Shown here: one piece after another, positions 22,095 to 31,877 of the stretch | Layout: every line of letters starts with the position of its first letter | Numbering within the stretch: the first letter of the stretch is position 1 | NCBI GenBank assembly: GCA_001247695.2 | Contig: LGRX02025983.1 | Span: forward strand, 17,836-81,835 | Length of the DNA stretch: 64,000 bases | From: Cymbomonas tetramitiformis | Lineage: Eukaryota > Chlorophyta > Pyramimonadophyceae > Pyramimonadales > Pyramimonadaceae | Direction of reading: 5' to 3' | Notes under the pieces: model-generated | The model's database searches: none | What the model saw: the letters and a program-made list of their open reading frames with translations, nothing else | What the model was told of the DNA's origin: nothing | Program-made: the position numbers and the translations under genes

Positions 22095-22590
22095 CCAAGT
22101 CTTAGGAAACTTGGGCGGTCACTGTCATCGCCCCGCCCAAGTCTTAGGAAACTTGGGCGGTCACTGTCATCGCCCCGCCCAAGTCTTCGAAAACTTGGGC
22201 GGTCACTGTCATCGCCCCGCCCAAGTCTTCGAAAACTTGGGCGGTCACTGTCATCGCCCCGCCCAAGTCTTCGAAAACTTGGGCGGTCACTGTCATCGCC
22301 CCGCCCAAGTCTTCGGAAACTTGGGCGGTCACGGTCATCGCCCCGCCCAAGTCTTAGGAAACTTGGGCGGTCACTGTCATCGCCCCGCCCAAGTCTTCGG
22401 AAACTTGGGCGGTCACTGTCATCGCCCCGCCCAAGTCTTCGGAAACTTGGGCGGTCACTGCATCGCCCCGCCCAAGTCTTCGGAAACTTGGGCGGTCACT
22501 GTCATCGTCCCGCCCAAGTCTTCGGAAACTTGGGCGGTCACTGTCATCGCCCCGCCCAAGTCTTAGGAAACTTGGGCGGTCACTGTCATC
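22095..22590. repeat. 42-bp hairpin satellite, right block
   Basis: About twelve copies of the unit described at 10734-11044. Loop variants CTTAGGAA, CTTCGAAA and CTTCGGAA are interspersed; the 10-base arms are invariant in almost all copies. Direct continuation of the left block before element A inserted. Confidence 0.9.
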
Positions 22591-22593
22591 GGC

Positions 22594-23385
22594 CTACTGA
22601 GAAAATAGAGACCATATTATTTTCTCACGCCCAGCTTTCGTAACCTGGCGACACCACCACTCCAGGATAGGGATAGGGAAGAAGGCACAAAAATACTTCA
22701 AGTATTTGGTCTCCTTGAGGCTAGGCTGCACGGCATAAACCCTGTCCCAACGAATCGCTGGGTCCTCATCCCGCCAGCCATCTCGCTGCCGCTGACAAGC
22801 CACAACCCCCTCTTCCTTCCAAATCACAGAATATTTTCCAAGTAGCAGCTCCCCTTCTGCCTCGGCAAGTTCCCCCTCTCCTTCAGCTTCCTCCTCCTCA
22901 GGCCCACTGTCGTCCGCCATGTCGTCATCTGATATGCTTTCAACCACAACTGGTCTGGTAATGCGAGGGGGACGTCGGATGCCAGTATGTGCTGTGCGTC
23001 GGATATCTGGCTGGTCACCAAGTTGTGAGTCCCCGGGAGGCACGCTTGCCTGAGAGCATAGAACAATAGCTGTGCTAGTCGGAGCGGCCTCGAGCTCGTC
23101 CTCACTGTCTACAGGTGGTTCCTCCGCGAGATACTCTTGCACGAAGCGCAGACTCTTCTCGTGGGTATCACCATCGTATGTGAAGACCACCTTGAATCGT
23201 TTCGCTATGGGCTGCGTTGGGTCATGTCCCGCTATCGTGGCTTCAAGGGGGTGAAGCAAAAGGTCTCCAGGACCGTCCTTGAACTCCTCAAGGGCCCATT
23301 CTCGACCGCATGCGCCCGCAGGAACTCGCAGTTTGTGACCTACAAGTTTTTCAAGTTTTCTCAAGGGAAACGAGTTGGGCGGCAT
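22594..23385 (-). CDS. PiggyBac-like transposase, N-terminal part
   Basis: 263 codons. It starts MPPNSFPLRKLEKLVGHKL and has an acidic low-complexity middle (SGPEEEEAEGEGELAEAEGE). The C-terminal part, WDRVYAVQPSLKETKYLKYFCAFFPIPILEWWC, resembles the start of the piggyBac transposase domain, where a xPLxYFxLFFP-type helix is typical. The stop falls three bases before the satellite, so the catalytic aspartates are absent; either the gene was cut by the satellite or the next exon is elsewhere. Family assignment rests on one motif. Confidence 0.45.
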   Translation of the reverse strand: MPPNSFPLRKLEKLVGHKLRVPAGACGREWALEEFKDGPGDLLLHPLEATIAGHDPTQPIAKRFKVVFTYDGDTHEKSLRFVQEYLAEEPPVDSEDELEAAPTSTAIVLCSQASVPPGDSQLGDQPDIRRTAHTGIRRPPRITRPVVVESISDDDMADDSGPEEEEAEGEGELAEAEGELLLGKYSVIWKEEGVVACQRQRDGWRDEDPAIRWDRVYAVQPSLKETKYLKYFCAFFPIPILEWWCRQVTKAGREKIIWSLFSQ

Positions 23386-23526
23386 GCTTCTGTTGACTTT
23401 GTGAGTGTCGTCTGGGACCTTCCCATGTTTTAATTTACTTATTTGAGGTGTCTATCAACTAGTTTTAATGGGGGTTACCAGCCGTTGATCCATTGAGGGC
23501 GCAAAAAACAATCGAAGGCTATGGTT

Positions 23527-23565
23527 GGTTAACCCACCGTAGGGACCCCTTACGGTGGGTTAACC
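23527..23565. repeat. Perfect 15-base inverted repeat
   Basis: GGTTAACCCACCGTA and TACGGTGGGTTAACC flank nine bases; a further GGTTAACCCACC follows. It lies between the piggyBac-like gene and the LINE remnant and could be the end of a small DNA element. The rest of 23386-23599 shows no gene. Confidence 0.7.
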
Positions 23566-23599
23566 CACCAGTGTGAGATTAGGCAGTATGGTTTTCACT

Positions 23600-25434
23600 T
23601 AATGGGGAATGGGATAAACAGGCGGAAATTCTAACCGAAAGATTAAAATATACTCTCACGTCTATCCAACTGCAGCACATGACTTTGCACCAGCTAAGAT
23701 ATGTTATAAATGCGGTAGTAGTTCCCAGAATGGCATACCCTCTCAAAGTCACGTCAGCAATTGCTAATTCCTCAAATACTGTGGCTATTTAATTAGACAA
23801 AATGATAGCGTCGTTTATAATCAAATACCTGAGCTGCCCCTTTGACACCAATCATCAAATAATTTGGACAGCAGTCGCCCAGGGGGGGTACGGCATCGAT
23901 AGCGTTTTCGACATTGCAACCGCCTCGTGCATTACTGAAACCATGAACACCCTATGTTCTGCAGATGAACATGAATATTGGCAACACAACCACACTGATC
24001 GTATCACTGACCCTCACCTCATCTCATTATATCGCAGAAACAGCAATCTTTGGCTTAAAATAATGATCCGCAACATGAACAATGAAATGAGTAATAATGC
24101 CATCTCGGGCTTACCCTTTTCACACTATGCAACCTACAGTCACACAAAAGACAAGCGCTTTAACTGGTTTAGGCGTACAAGCCACATTATGGCCAAACTT
24201 GGATACGCTATAGACTCTAAAAATTATCCTGAAAATGAAGCAGGTGAAACCACATTGGTCACCACTCTTCCCAGACAACTCTACATGTCAAGGAATGTGA
24301 CCTTCGCAATACGAAAATATAATCTAAAGCACACAGGTTCATTTCTGACCCCTTGCGGTGGAATGCTTAAAAACTGGCAAGAAAGCAAAGGCTTTTTTAG
24401 GTTGAACGGTAACAGACCCCCTGAATGGCTTACTGTAATTGAAAAAGAGATGCTACAAAACCCCGCAGATCCGGACCCACAGGTCAGATATGTCTAGAAA
24501 CAATACATAGACATCATTGTACCCCCGGACACGGGTGAGTTTCATTGGAAAGGCAATGGTGACAAAGACTCTATTTCCCTTATTCACATCACCAATATTG
24601 ACATAGAGGCCAGGTCAATTCATTATACAACATACAGTAACAACATCAGAAACTCTTATGTCTTTGACAGAATCGAAGGCACCAACAGCCTTCAATATGA
24701 CTTCGAATATAGTATCTCCGATGATGGCTGCATTTTAATTCCAACAGGGCCCATTATCGAGTATAATGTCGATATGGACCCACCCCATACGGTCCTTGCC
24801 AAAGTTAATGATATTAACTTACACTATGATTACATCTCAGATAGACAGCATGAAACTATCATTGCTAGAATGAGAAACAAAACTGCGGAAGAAAATAGTG
24901 AATTTAGCTGCCCTAGTGATTCAGAAGAAGAATCCAGTCCCCCCGCTGAAAAGAGTAACCAAATGGAGGATTGTGATATGGCTAGCGATGGCTTACTGTT
25001 TGCCGGCAAGAAATCAGCATGTAGTGGTGCAGCATATGCCATAAAAATCTTTGACAACGGGATGCCATTAATTCGTAAGATGAATATCCCTCCTTCAAGA
25101 ACTTTTACCGCATCTGGGCTATTTATTAAGGAGGATATTCAAAACCCCAGTAGCACGTCAGCTGAAATTGCGGGATTGCGATTCCTGCTCACAGAACAAA
25201 AGGAGAAGCTTCTCAAATCCATGACTCCAATGGTGCACGCTATTAACTCCATGGCCGCAATTTCTGCTGTAACAAAGGATGGTAGATCCATGAGTGCCCG
25301 TGACAAACTTCGTGAAGCCAACCGCAGAGATGTGCAGGCCGTCCGCCTACTACTAGAAGAACTTGGCTTCTACAGTGGAGGGGATCACAGTAAAATCATT
25401 CTCAAATGGATAAGAGGTCACAATAATGACATGT
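23600..25434 (+). pseudogene. LINE 3' part: RT thumb and RNase H
   Basis: One reading frame runs from about 23600 to 25434 with TAA at 23790 and TAG at about 24495. The first part has the LINE RT-thumb pattern (MTLHQLRYVINAVVVPRMAY, then AVAQGGYGIDSV). The end is an RNase H domain: AGKKSACSGAAYAI, SSTSAEIAGL, AINSMAAISAVTK and KWIRGHNND supply the usual Asp/Glu positions. The frame is cut just after WIRGHNNDM by the 25432 repeat. Two stops and loss of both ends mark it as a dead copy. AT-rich codon use differs from the GC-rich neighbours. Confidence 0.7.
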
Positions 25435-25583
25435 CGCGATTATGCACCGTGCGCTGTGTCGTGGCGGGTGGCGTGCAGCGGGTGTGCGGGTGGGAAGTGG
25501 ATGGGCTGTTGGGACCTCGGGTGTGCGGGGCAGCGGTGCCGGGTTGCGCGGGTTGTTGACGGGGGAAATTCTTTTAGTTATAT
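25432..25583. repeat. 150-bp direct repeat, left copy
   Basis: From TGTCGCGATTATGCACCGTG to TTTTAGTTATAT; recurs at 28391-28538 with scattered differences. It could be the LTR of a non-coding element, but the outer flanks show no matching target duplication. Confidence 0.7.
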
Positions 25584-27050
25584 AATGGAAAGTGGAAGGT
25601 TCAGGGCCCTCGACAGACTGGTGGAAACAGTCCTATTTGGAAGTTTTGAAAACTTGCACGGTTGACTGTGCATCCCCAAAAACCTGACTGGCAACCTGAC
25701 GAGAAGGTGCCCGGTCAGTGAAGGTTCCCTGGTGAAGGGAGGTGAAGAGTGAAAAAGGCTCGTGAATTTCCAGCTCTTCAGGACAGGTTGGCGGAGCAGA
25801 TATGGCTTCGCAGCGAAGGTCGGGCAGACAGGTTGACGTGCAAATTCACAAGAGGTCGAAGGTCGTCAGGCAGCGGCGACCAAATTCACAGCTTCTTTGT
25901 GCCGGCTAAAAAGGGCGAATTCGACACTCAGGTTGTGCTGGCCAGTCCGGTTGGGGATGCCCACAACGGCGGCAAGCAGCCAGGAAAAACGTCGCTATGG
26001 CCAGCACAAGCGGTGGCAGCAAAAGCGGCTGGCCTAAAGGAGCTCGAGGATTCATGTTGCTTCGTCAGGAGTTGAACGGTGTGAATTCACACGTCAGCTG
26101 AAAGGGCTGGTGAGCACGTGAATGCACACCGAAGGCAGCAAAAAGGACCGCGAAGAAGGGGCGGCCGTCTCGTTGAATTTGCAGAATTCACCAAAAGGGC
26201 TGCACTGGACGGTTGTCGTGGTGAAACGAGCTTGGTGGAGCACGCTGGATTCTCTCGTCGCGGACACGTTCTGACTAGCACCAAAAAGGGAGAAGCTGGC
26301 AAGCCGTGCCGTCGTTGCCGTGTTTTACCGCAACGCTCTGGGGGTGGGAATTCACGGGAGAGCGAAGTGCTGCGCCTCACCTGAGAATTCCCACTGGACT
26401 TCGGGAAAGAAAGGTAGTCGTGGGCAGCGAAGACGACGCCTTCGCGTGGAAAAGGTGGGAAAAGAAAGTTGAAGCGTTAGCGCAAGGCGATAGGGGATAG
26501 CTGCGGCACGAACGCACACCGCAAACGCACACACACATACATGAATTCGCAGTACAACGTTGCGCGCCTGTGCTTCTGCTGCAGGGTGAATTCAACTGTG
26601 GTCCTGGCTCTTCGTTGGCTCAGCGATATCCTGCGGGCAGGCCCGTTTCTTGCGGGAATTCGTGTTGAAAGCTCACATAGGGCCCGGTGTCTCGAACTTA
26701 CCTCGACTGCGCGGAGCTTCGGTTTTTACAAGGGTGAATTTACTCTCAGTAGTGCGGGTGTGGACTTACGTAAGCGCGCTGTATCGGAGCGGGAGCGAAC
26801 GTGAATTCGTGTCTGTGAAAGTTGCGATATGCGTGTATGCAAACCGTGCGCCGAGAGGGCTGTTCCTGACTGATTCAAGTCGGTGCTTCGCGGGTGCGTT
26901 AAATTCACAAGGCTACCGTGAATTCGGCAGGGAAATATCTTGTTTCTTGTATTACAAACTTACGCACGACCAATATGATTTTGAAAGGTTCAGTTTGTTC
27001 TCAGCAGACTGATTGAAAAGTTCCTATTTTCCTGTTGTTAAGAGGCTAAT
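25584..27050. other. Non-coding block rich in GTGAATTCAC words
   Basis: GTGAATTCAC and its half sites (GTGAATT, AATTCAC, GAATTC) recur throughout 25750-26960, with no shared longer unit around them. ORFs of up to about 120 codons occur in all frames and lack motifs. This is the inside of the 25432-28538 repeat-bounded unit. Confidence 0.5.
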
Positions 27051-28390
27051 TTCCTACAGCTGCAGCGAGGTCTTTGGTGACCTTTCGGTTCGCGATGTTT
27101 CGCCTTCTCCAATCGGCGGTCTGTTTCTACGTTTGAACCGTCGCTGGATGCTACATTCCGTTGGTGACTTTTGAGATGCCATATTTCGAACGGAGTTGCT
27201 GTTGTGAGGGGATGTCACATGTGGTGCGTCAGCTGCGAGTCGGCGGGCGCTCCCGCGCTCGGGGCGCTTCGCGGCGTTTCGCGTCGTTCTTCTTGATGTT
27301 GCTGGTGCCAGCTGCGATCCGGTGCGGCGAGCCAGAGGTCTTGTCCGCGTGGCGCGGTTGAGATGCTGTGGTGCCTGTGATGTCTTTTGATCCTCGTGAG
27401 GCCGTGGATGGGCTTGGCTTGGTCCGGCGGACTTCGTGTGACATCCGGTGGGGGTGTCATCCTGTTCGCGAAAGTGGGAGCTCTCTGGAAGAAAAGCTTT
27501 TCTTCTGCTTTTCTGGACGAACAGAAATCGGGTCTGAACGAACAGAAATCGGGTTTGGGTTGCTGTCGTACACGATGACGTGGCTGTCGTGCCGCTGAAT
27601 AACTGACTGTGGTGTTTTGGGGGTAACGTCGCGGCTGATAGGCTGCGGGCAGCGTCTGCGGTTACTGTGCTGAGGTGCTGTTGTCGTGACAGGTCGTACT
27701 GTCGTGCTTTGGGGGTTGGTACATACATTGGGGTACGCGTGAAAAGCGCCGTCGGGCGGGTAACTGATTGTGGGGGATGGGGTTTTATAGGGCGGTGTAG
27801 CAGTCGCGCTGAGTATAAATGCTGATGTGGCCTTTCGCGATATTTGGCCGTTTTCACTTGTGTGCGGGGGCGGGTTGGCGCATAGGCTTGGCGCCTGCGA
27901 GCATGTGCGTTTCTTGTGCCGTGATGATGAGGCGTGGTTTATATCTGAAGGGTGACTGGCTGACGGGGACGTATCGCGGTGGGCTGACTTATGGGAGCTG
28001 GTGGTGCCTGAGTACGAAAGCGGGGTAGTGGGTGTAACAGAGTGGGAAAATAATGGTATAACTGGGTGGGCGAGAATGGGGGTAGCCGAATGGGGGGAAA
28101 TGGTGTAGCCGAGTCGGGAAAAATGGTAATAACTGAGTGGGAAAATGGGTATAATCGCATGGGGGGGTTGGGACGTGACTGAATGGGGAAATAATGGTAT
28201 AACTGAGTGGGCGAGAATGGGGGTAGCTGAATGGGGGGAAATGGTGTAGCCGAGTGGGGGAAAATGGTAATAACTGAGTGGGAAAGTGGGTGTAATCGCA
28301 TGGGGGGGTAGGGACGTGACTGAGTGGGGACAGCGGGGAGGGGCGTTGTTGTAAGTCCCCCGTGTCTGGAGTGTTCGTAGTTGTGACAGC
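27051..28390. other. Non-coding, includes 155-bp tandem units
   Basis: A 267-codon minus-strand ORF (27054-27857) is arginine/threonine/proline-rich and looks compositional. At 28040-28330 two long units of about 155 bases, built of short GAGTGGG/AATGGGG motifs (AACTGAGTGGG, GTAGCCGAGTGGG), are repeated with few differences. TATAAAT-like TGAGTATAAATG lies at 27810. Confidence 0.4.
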
Positions 28391-28538
28391 TGTCGCGATT
28401 ATGCACCGTGCGCCGTGTCGTGGCGGGTGGCGTGTAGCGGGTGTGCGGGGGGAAGCAGATGGGCTGTTTGGACCTCGGGTGTGCGGGGCAGCGGTACCGG
28501 GTTGCGCGGTTGTTGACGGGGAAAACTTTTAGTTATAT
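28391..28538. repeat. 150-bp direct repeat, right copy
   Basis: Matches 25432-25583. It is followed by a C9 run and AGCTGAGGGCG, which itself recurs after a C run at 28799-28815. Confidence 0.7.
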
Positions 28539-29207
28539 CCCCCCCCCAGCTGAGGGCGTACCGGACGGGGAGCTTTCAGCTGGTTAAGACAGGGAAGGTG
28601 GGGTGTGTGTGTTGTGGCGTGGTATGTGGGTGAGTGGGGCAGTGAGGGTGGTGGCGGTGGTCGGGGCGTGGATGGGGTCTTTGATGCTTTTGTGGCTGGC
28701 AGTTTGGGTCTTGGTGGTGGTGGGTGCGTTGTGGGGGGTGGTGACCGTGGGCAGCGGGACTTGTTGAGCGAGGGAGGAAAAAAAATTGCCGGGCTGTACC
28801 CCCCCAGCTGAGGGCGCACTGGGTGGGGAACCGTCAGCTGGTCTCGCAGCTGGTTGTTTGAGTGCTGTTGGAGGACGGCGTGTCTTTCTCGTAGTCGCTG
28901 GCTTGGGTGCTTCCGTTGGCGGGCGTGTCCGCCTCGTTGTTGCGGGTCTGAGTGTTACTGGTGGCGGGCGTGTTGACCTCGGAGGTGATTGACTGAATTG
29001 TTGTGACTGTGTGTGTGTGGTGTTTTTTTTTTTAATTTGAGTATGTTGTGTTGGGGCTGTGGCAATGTTTTCCAGGGTTACTGCGGGAGTGTTGCTTCTG
29101 GGTGGTCTTGATGTGAGGTGGGGGCCTTAGGGGGTAAGGTGGCTCAGAGTTGCCGGGTGCCTGTTGCGGCGGCTCCTTTGTGATGTTGGGGAGGTAGTGG
29201 GTTGTGG
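28539..29207. other. G/T-rich non-coding stretch
   Basis: CCCCCCAGCTGAGGGCG is repeated at about 28542 and 28798. The intervening GGTGG-rich DNA gives proline-rich minus-strand ORFs that I do not accept as genes. It may be the 3' region of retroelement C, but no LTR was recognised. Confidence 0.4.
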
Positions 29208-29914
29208 TCAGAAGGACATGGTGCACGCTGCTGCTTGCAGTTTGAGCCTACGCTGCAGTGTGGTGGCGGTGTCGGCTATGATGAGCCACACGTTGCGTCT
29301 GTCGAGTGGGCCCTTTTGCTTGCAGAGCAAGATGCTCATACGTTGCGCGGTGGCCAGCTCCCATAGCCAGCTCCGTCTGGCTGTGTGCGCGTCGAACACG
29401 TAGTGTAGGGGCACGTGGGCGCATGTCAGTTCTCTTCCTACTGTCAGCAATGGCAGGGCGATGTCGAGTACCCTGAAGGAGGGGCTGGTGACCACGATGT
29501 TGTAGCTGGTCATGCGTCTGACGTTGTTGGGTTGTAGGGCGTCCACTGGGGTGCTGGTGGCCATAGCGGGGTTGATGTCTGAGGAGTGTGTGTACACGCC
29601 GTGTGGGTGTAGGGCTGCTTCGATGGCGCCAGTGCCGGCGTAGGGGTCCCATACTCTGTCTGCGGGCTGCCAGGTGATGTGTGTAGCCAACTGCTCGATT
29701 TCGGAAGGGGTGGTGACCACTAGTTGCGTGCCCCACTGTTTGGCGCTGACGCGTTGACATTCCGCGTCAGTCATCGGGTGGCGGTGTCTGACGGTGCTGG
29801 GGTTGGTAGTGGCTGCGTCTAAGAGCTCCTGGGCTTGTTGGCGTATGTGCTGGGTGAGCTTGGTGATGTGGGCGGGGTCCCAGTGCCCTGGCAGGAGGGT
29901 GGCCGTTGCGCGCA
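29208..29914 (-). CDS. Methyltransferase-like domain at the end of retroelement C pol
   Basis: This is the continuation of the 31878-33200 frame beyond an inserted CACTA derivative. Residues WDPYAGTGAIEAAL and SDINPAM match motif I of SAM-dependent DNA methyltransferases (DPxxGxG, then acidic/Asn-Pro). IVVTSPSF stands where the catalytic (N/D)PP(Y/F) motif would be and is degenerate. About 230 residues to TGA at 29208. A SAM fold is likely; catalytic activity is doubtful. When the insertion and one TSD copy are removed, the codons ATG CTG | CGC GCA ACG read through in frame. Confidence 0.6.
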
Positions 29915-29934
29915 CCCTACAAATTTTGGAAACC

Positions 29935-30850
29935 CCGGTGCATATGTACCCGACATGTACCGGGAACGTGTACCCAACGTGTACCCAACCTGTACCCAAC
30001 GTGTACCCAACCTGTACCCAACGTGTACCCAACGTGTACCCGACGTGTACCAAAACAGTAAAAAACGGGATCTGGTACATGTCGGGTACACGTGTACTCT
30101 ACCTTGTACCCGACGTGTACTTGCTCGCGGCGCGGCATGCGTACCCGGCATGCGTACCCGCCGCCGGGTACATGCCGGGTACATGCTGGGTACATGCGCC
30201 CGTGTATGTACCGTATGCCGCCTGCGCATGTACCCGGCATGTACGCATGTACGGGCACATGTGTACCGCATATGTACTCAGGTTACCGTTGGATGTTACC
30301 GTTGGGACACCCGGGGTACATGGTGGGTACATATGTACTTAGACCAAGTACATATGTACTTATGGATATAAACATGCCTGGTGCGCACGTACCCGACATG
30401 CACCCACGCATCAGGTACATGCCGGGTATGCTTGTACGCAGGTCAGGTACATATGTACTTATTGATACTAACATAATTTGTGCATATGTACCCCGCATGT
30501 ACATTTGAGTGAGGTACATGCCAAGTGCGCATGTACGCAGGCCAGGTACATATGTACTTATTGATATTAACATGACTAGTGCACATGTACCCCGCATGTA
30601 CCTTTGACTGAGGTACATGTCGGGTACGCATGTACGCAGGCCAGGTACATATGTACTTATTGATATTAACATACATGGTACACCTGTACCCCGCATGTAC
30701 CTTTGATTGAGGTACATGCCGGGTACGCATGTACGCAGGCCACCCCGCATGTACCTTTGATTGAGGTACATGTCGGGTGCGAGACTGATTTGATATCGAT
30801 GTGATGGTACATACGTGCTTGATGTCGGGAGGGGGGATGCTTATATTCCA
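29935..30850. repeat. GTACATG-word array, left side of CACTA derivative 2
   Basis: Dense GTACATGTCGGGTAC, GTACATATGTACTTA and CCCGCATGTACCT blocks; a roughly 110-base higher-order unit recurs three to four times in 30340-30780. ORFs here on both strands only reflect the repeat. Confidence 0.85.
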
Positions 30851-30851
30851 G

Positions 30852-31200
30852 GTTCGGCCGGGTGGATGACATCTATCGAGTGGAGCTTGGAGGAAGACCG
30901 TACGTGTTTGTCAAGGTTTCGTGGCTCAAGAAGCCAACTAAAGCTTTAACGGCCGCTTTGCGTGCGAGGCATTCCATCATAGGAGCGGATAGTGTTTCAA
31001 ACTGCTTCTACGTATTGGACCCAGAGAATCCGGCCACTGAATTCGATCGAAAAGAACCGTTTATGCTTGCCGAGGAGATTGCTTCTCAAGTGGTGATTCG
31101 AAAGCATCCTTGCATGGAAACCTCGGTGGTCTTGGATCCGCTAGCCGACTTCTTTGAGCAGATTGTCCGAGATGAGAATCCCAGTGACGACGAGGCATGA
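30852..31200 (+). CDS. Last exon of a CACTA transposase (DUF4216-like C-terminus)
   Basis: It begins after a TTATATTCCAG acceptor and ends TGA at 31198-31200. About 115 residues: VDDIYRVELGGRPYVFVKVSW aligns with VEDRYGEIMKIVKLDLPGHE of element 1; EPFMLAEEIASQVVI and VVLDPLADFFEQI align with its tail. It is intact, with an acidic end. With no upstream exons it cannot make a working enzyme. Retention of a clean reading frame in a deleted element suggests recent deletion or a selected function of the C-terminus. Confidence 0.75.
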
Positions 31201-31254
31201 TAGATAAACATAGGTAAATGTAATTGTATATAATGATCGTTTTTGTTATGCTGA

Positions 31255-31860
31255 ATTGTTAAATTCACACATGGTACATTGTCGGTACACGTGCACGCCA
31301 TATATAACACGCGTGGGGTTACTATGTACCCACGTCGTACTAAGGGGGTGCGTTCACATGTACCCAACATGCACTAGTCTGCCATTTGGTACATGGCCGG
31401 TACATGTGTACGAGTAACCATGTACCCAGCAAGTACTCAGCATGTACTGCATGGTACACGTTGGGTGCATGTGTACGCGGGACCATGTACCCGGCATGTA
31501 CCTACATGTACCCGCCCGGTGCATGCTGGGTGCATGTGTACGTAGCCTACTCGATTGCGTACACATGCACCCCGCATGCACCGTTCTGGAAGTGTGTACC
31601 CGTCGACGGGGTACATGTAGGTACACGTAGGCACACGCCAGTCCTGTTTTCCGGATGTCCATTTCTGAAGGAACAACTCATTTGTTTTACATCGAAACTT
31701 GTCAAGGATGTCTTAGTCACTCATGGCCTTGACATATATGTGAAAATATTGCACTTTTTTACAACTCGGATTTTCACTGAGTTTTGGGCCGCAAGTTGGG
31801 AGTGGGTAGGTACATATGTACCTTGCCAAAGTACATGCCGGGTACATGTCGGGTACAGGC
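31255..31860. repeat. GTACATG-word array, right side of CACTA derivative 2
   Basis: Copies such as GGTACATGGCCGGTACATGT, CATGTACCCGGCATGTACC and GTACATATGTACC alternate with unrelated AT-rich DNA (31640-31800). Confidence 0.8.
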
Positions 31861-31877
31861 GTCCTAAATTTGTAGGG

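Larger units (their letters stand above)
29915..31877 (+). mobile_element. CACTA derivative 2, internally deleted
   Basis: The ends are CCCTACAAATTTTGGA (29915) and its near-perfect inverse ending at 31877; TSD GCA (29912-29914, 31878-31880). Inside are arrays of a GTACATG/CATGTACC word (29940-30840 and 31265-31860) and one exon, 30852-31200, matching the C-terminus of the element 1 transposase. This is the structure of a defective CACTA element mobilised in trans. Removal of element plus one TSD copy restores the host retroelement frame, which fixes both ends. Confidence 0.9.

Noticed and set aside
10734..22590. CRISPR-like array
   Set aside because: The units are contiguous tandem repeats without unique spacers, in a eukaryotic context with no cas genes.
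27054..27857. 267-codon minus-strand ORF
   Set aside because: Compositional (Arg/Thr/Pro/His), overlapped by ORFs in other frames, no domain.
28529..28819. Proline-rich minus-strand ORF
   Set aside because: Explained by G/T-rich low-complexity sequence; no start context or motif.
29794..30771. Several ORFs rich in YMPGTC / VYPTCT repeats
   Set aside because: By-products of the GTACATG word array in CACTA derivative 2.
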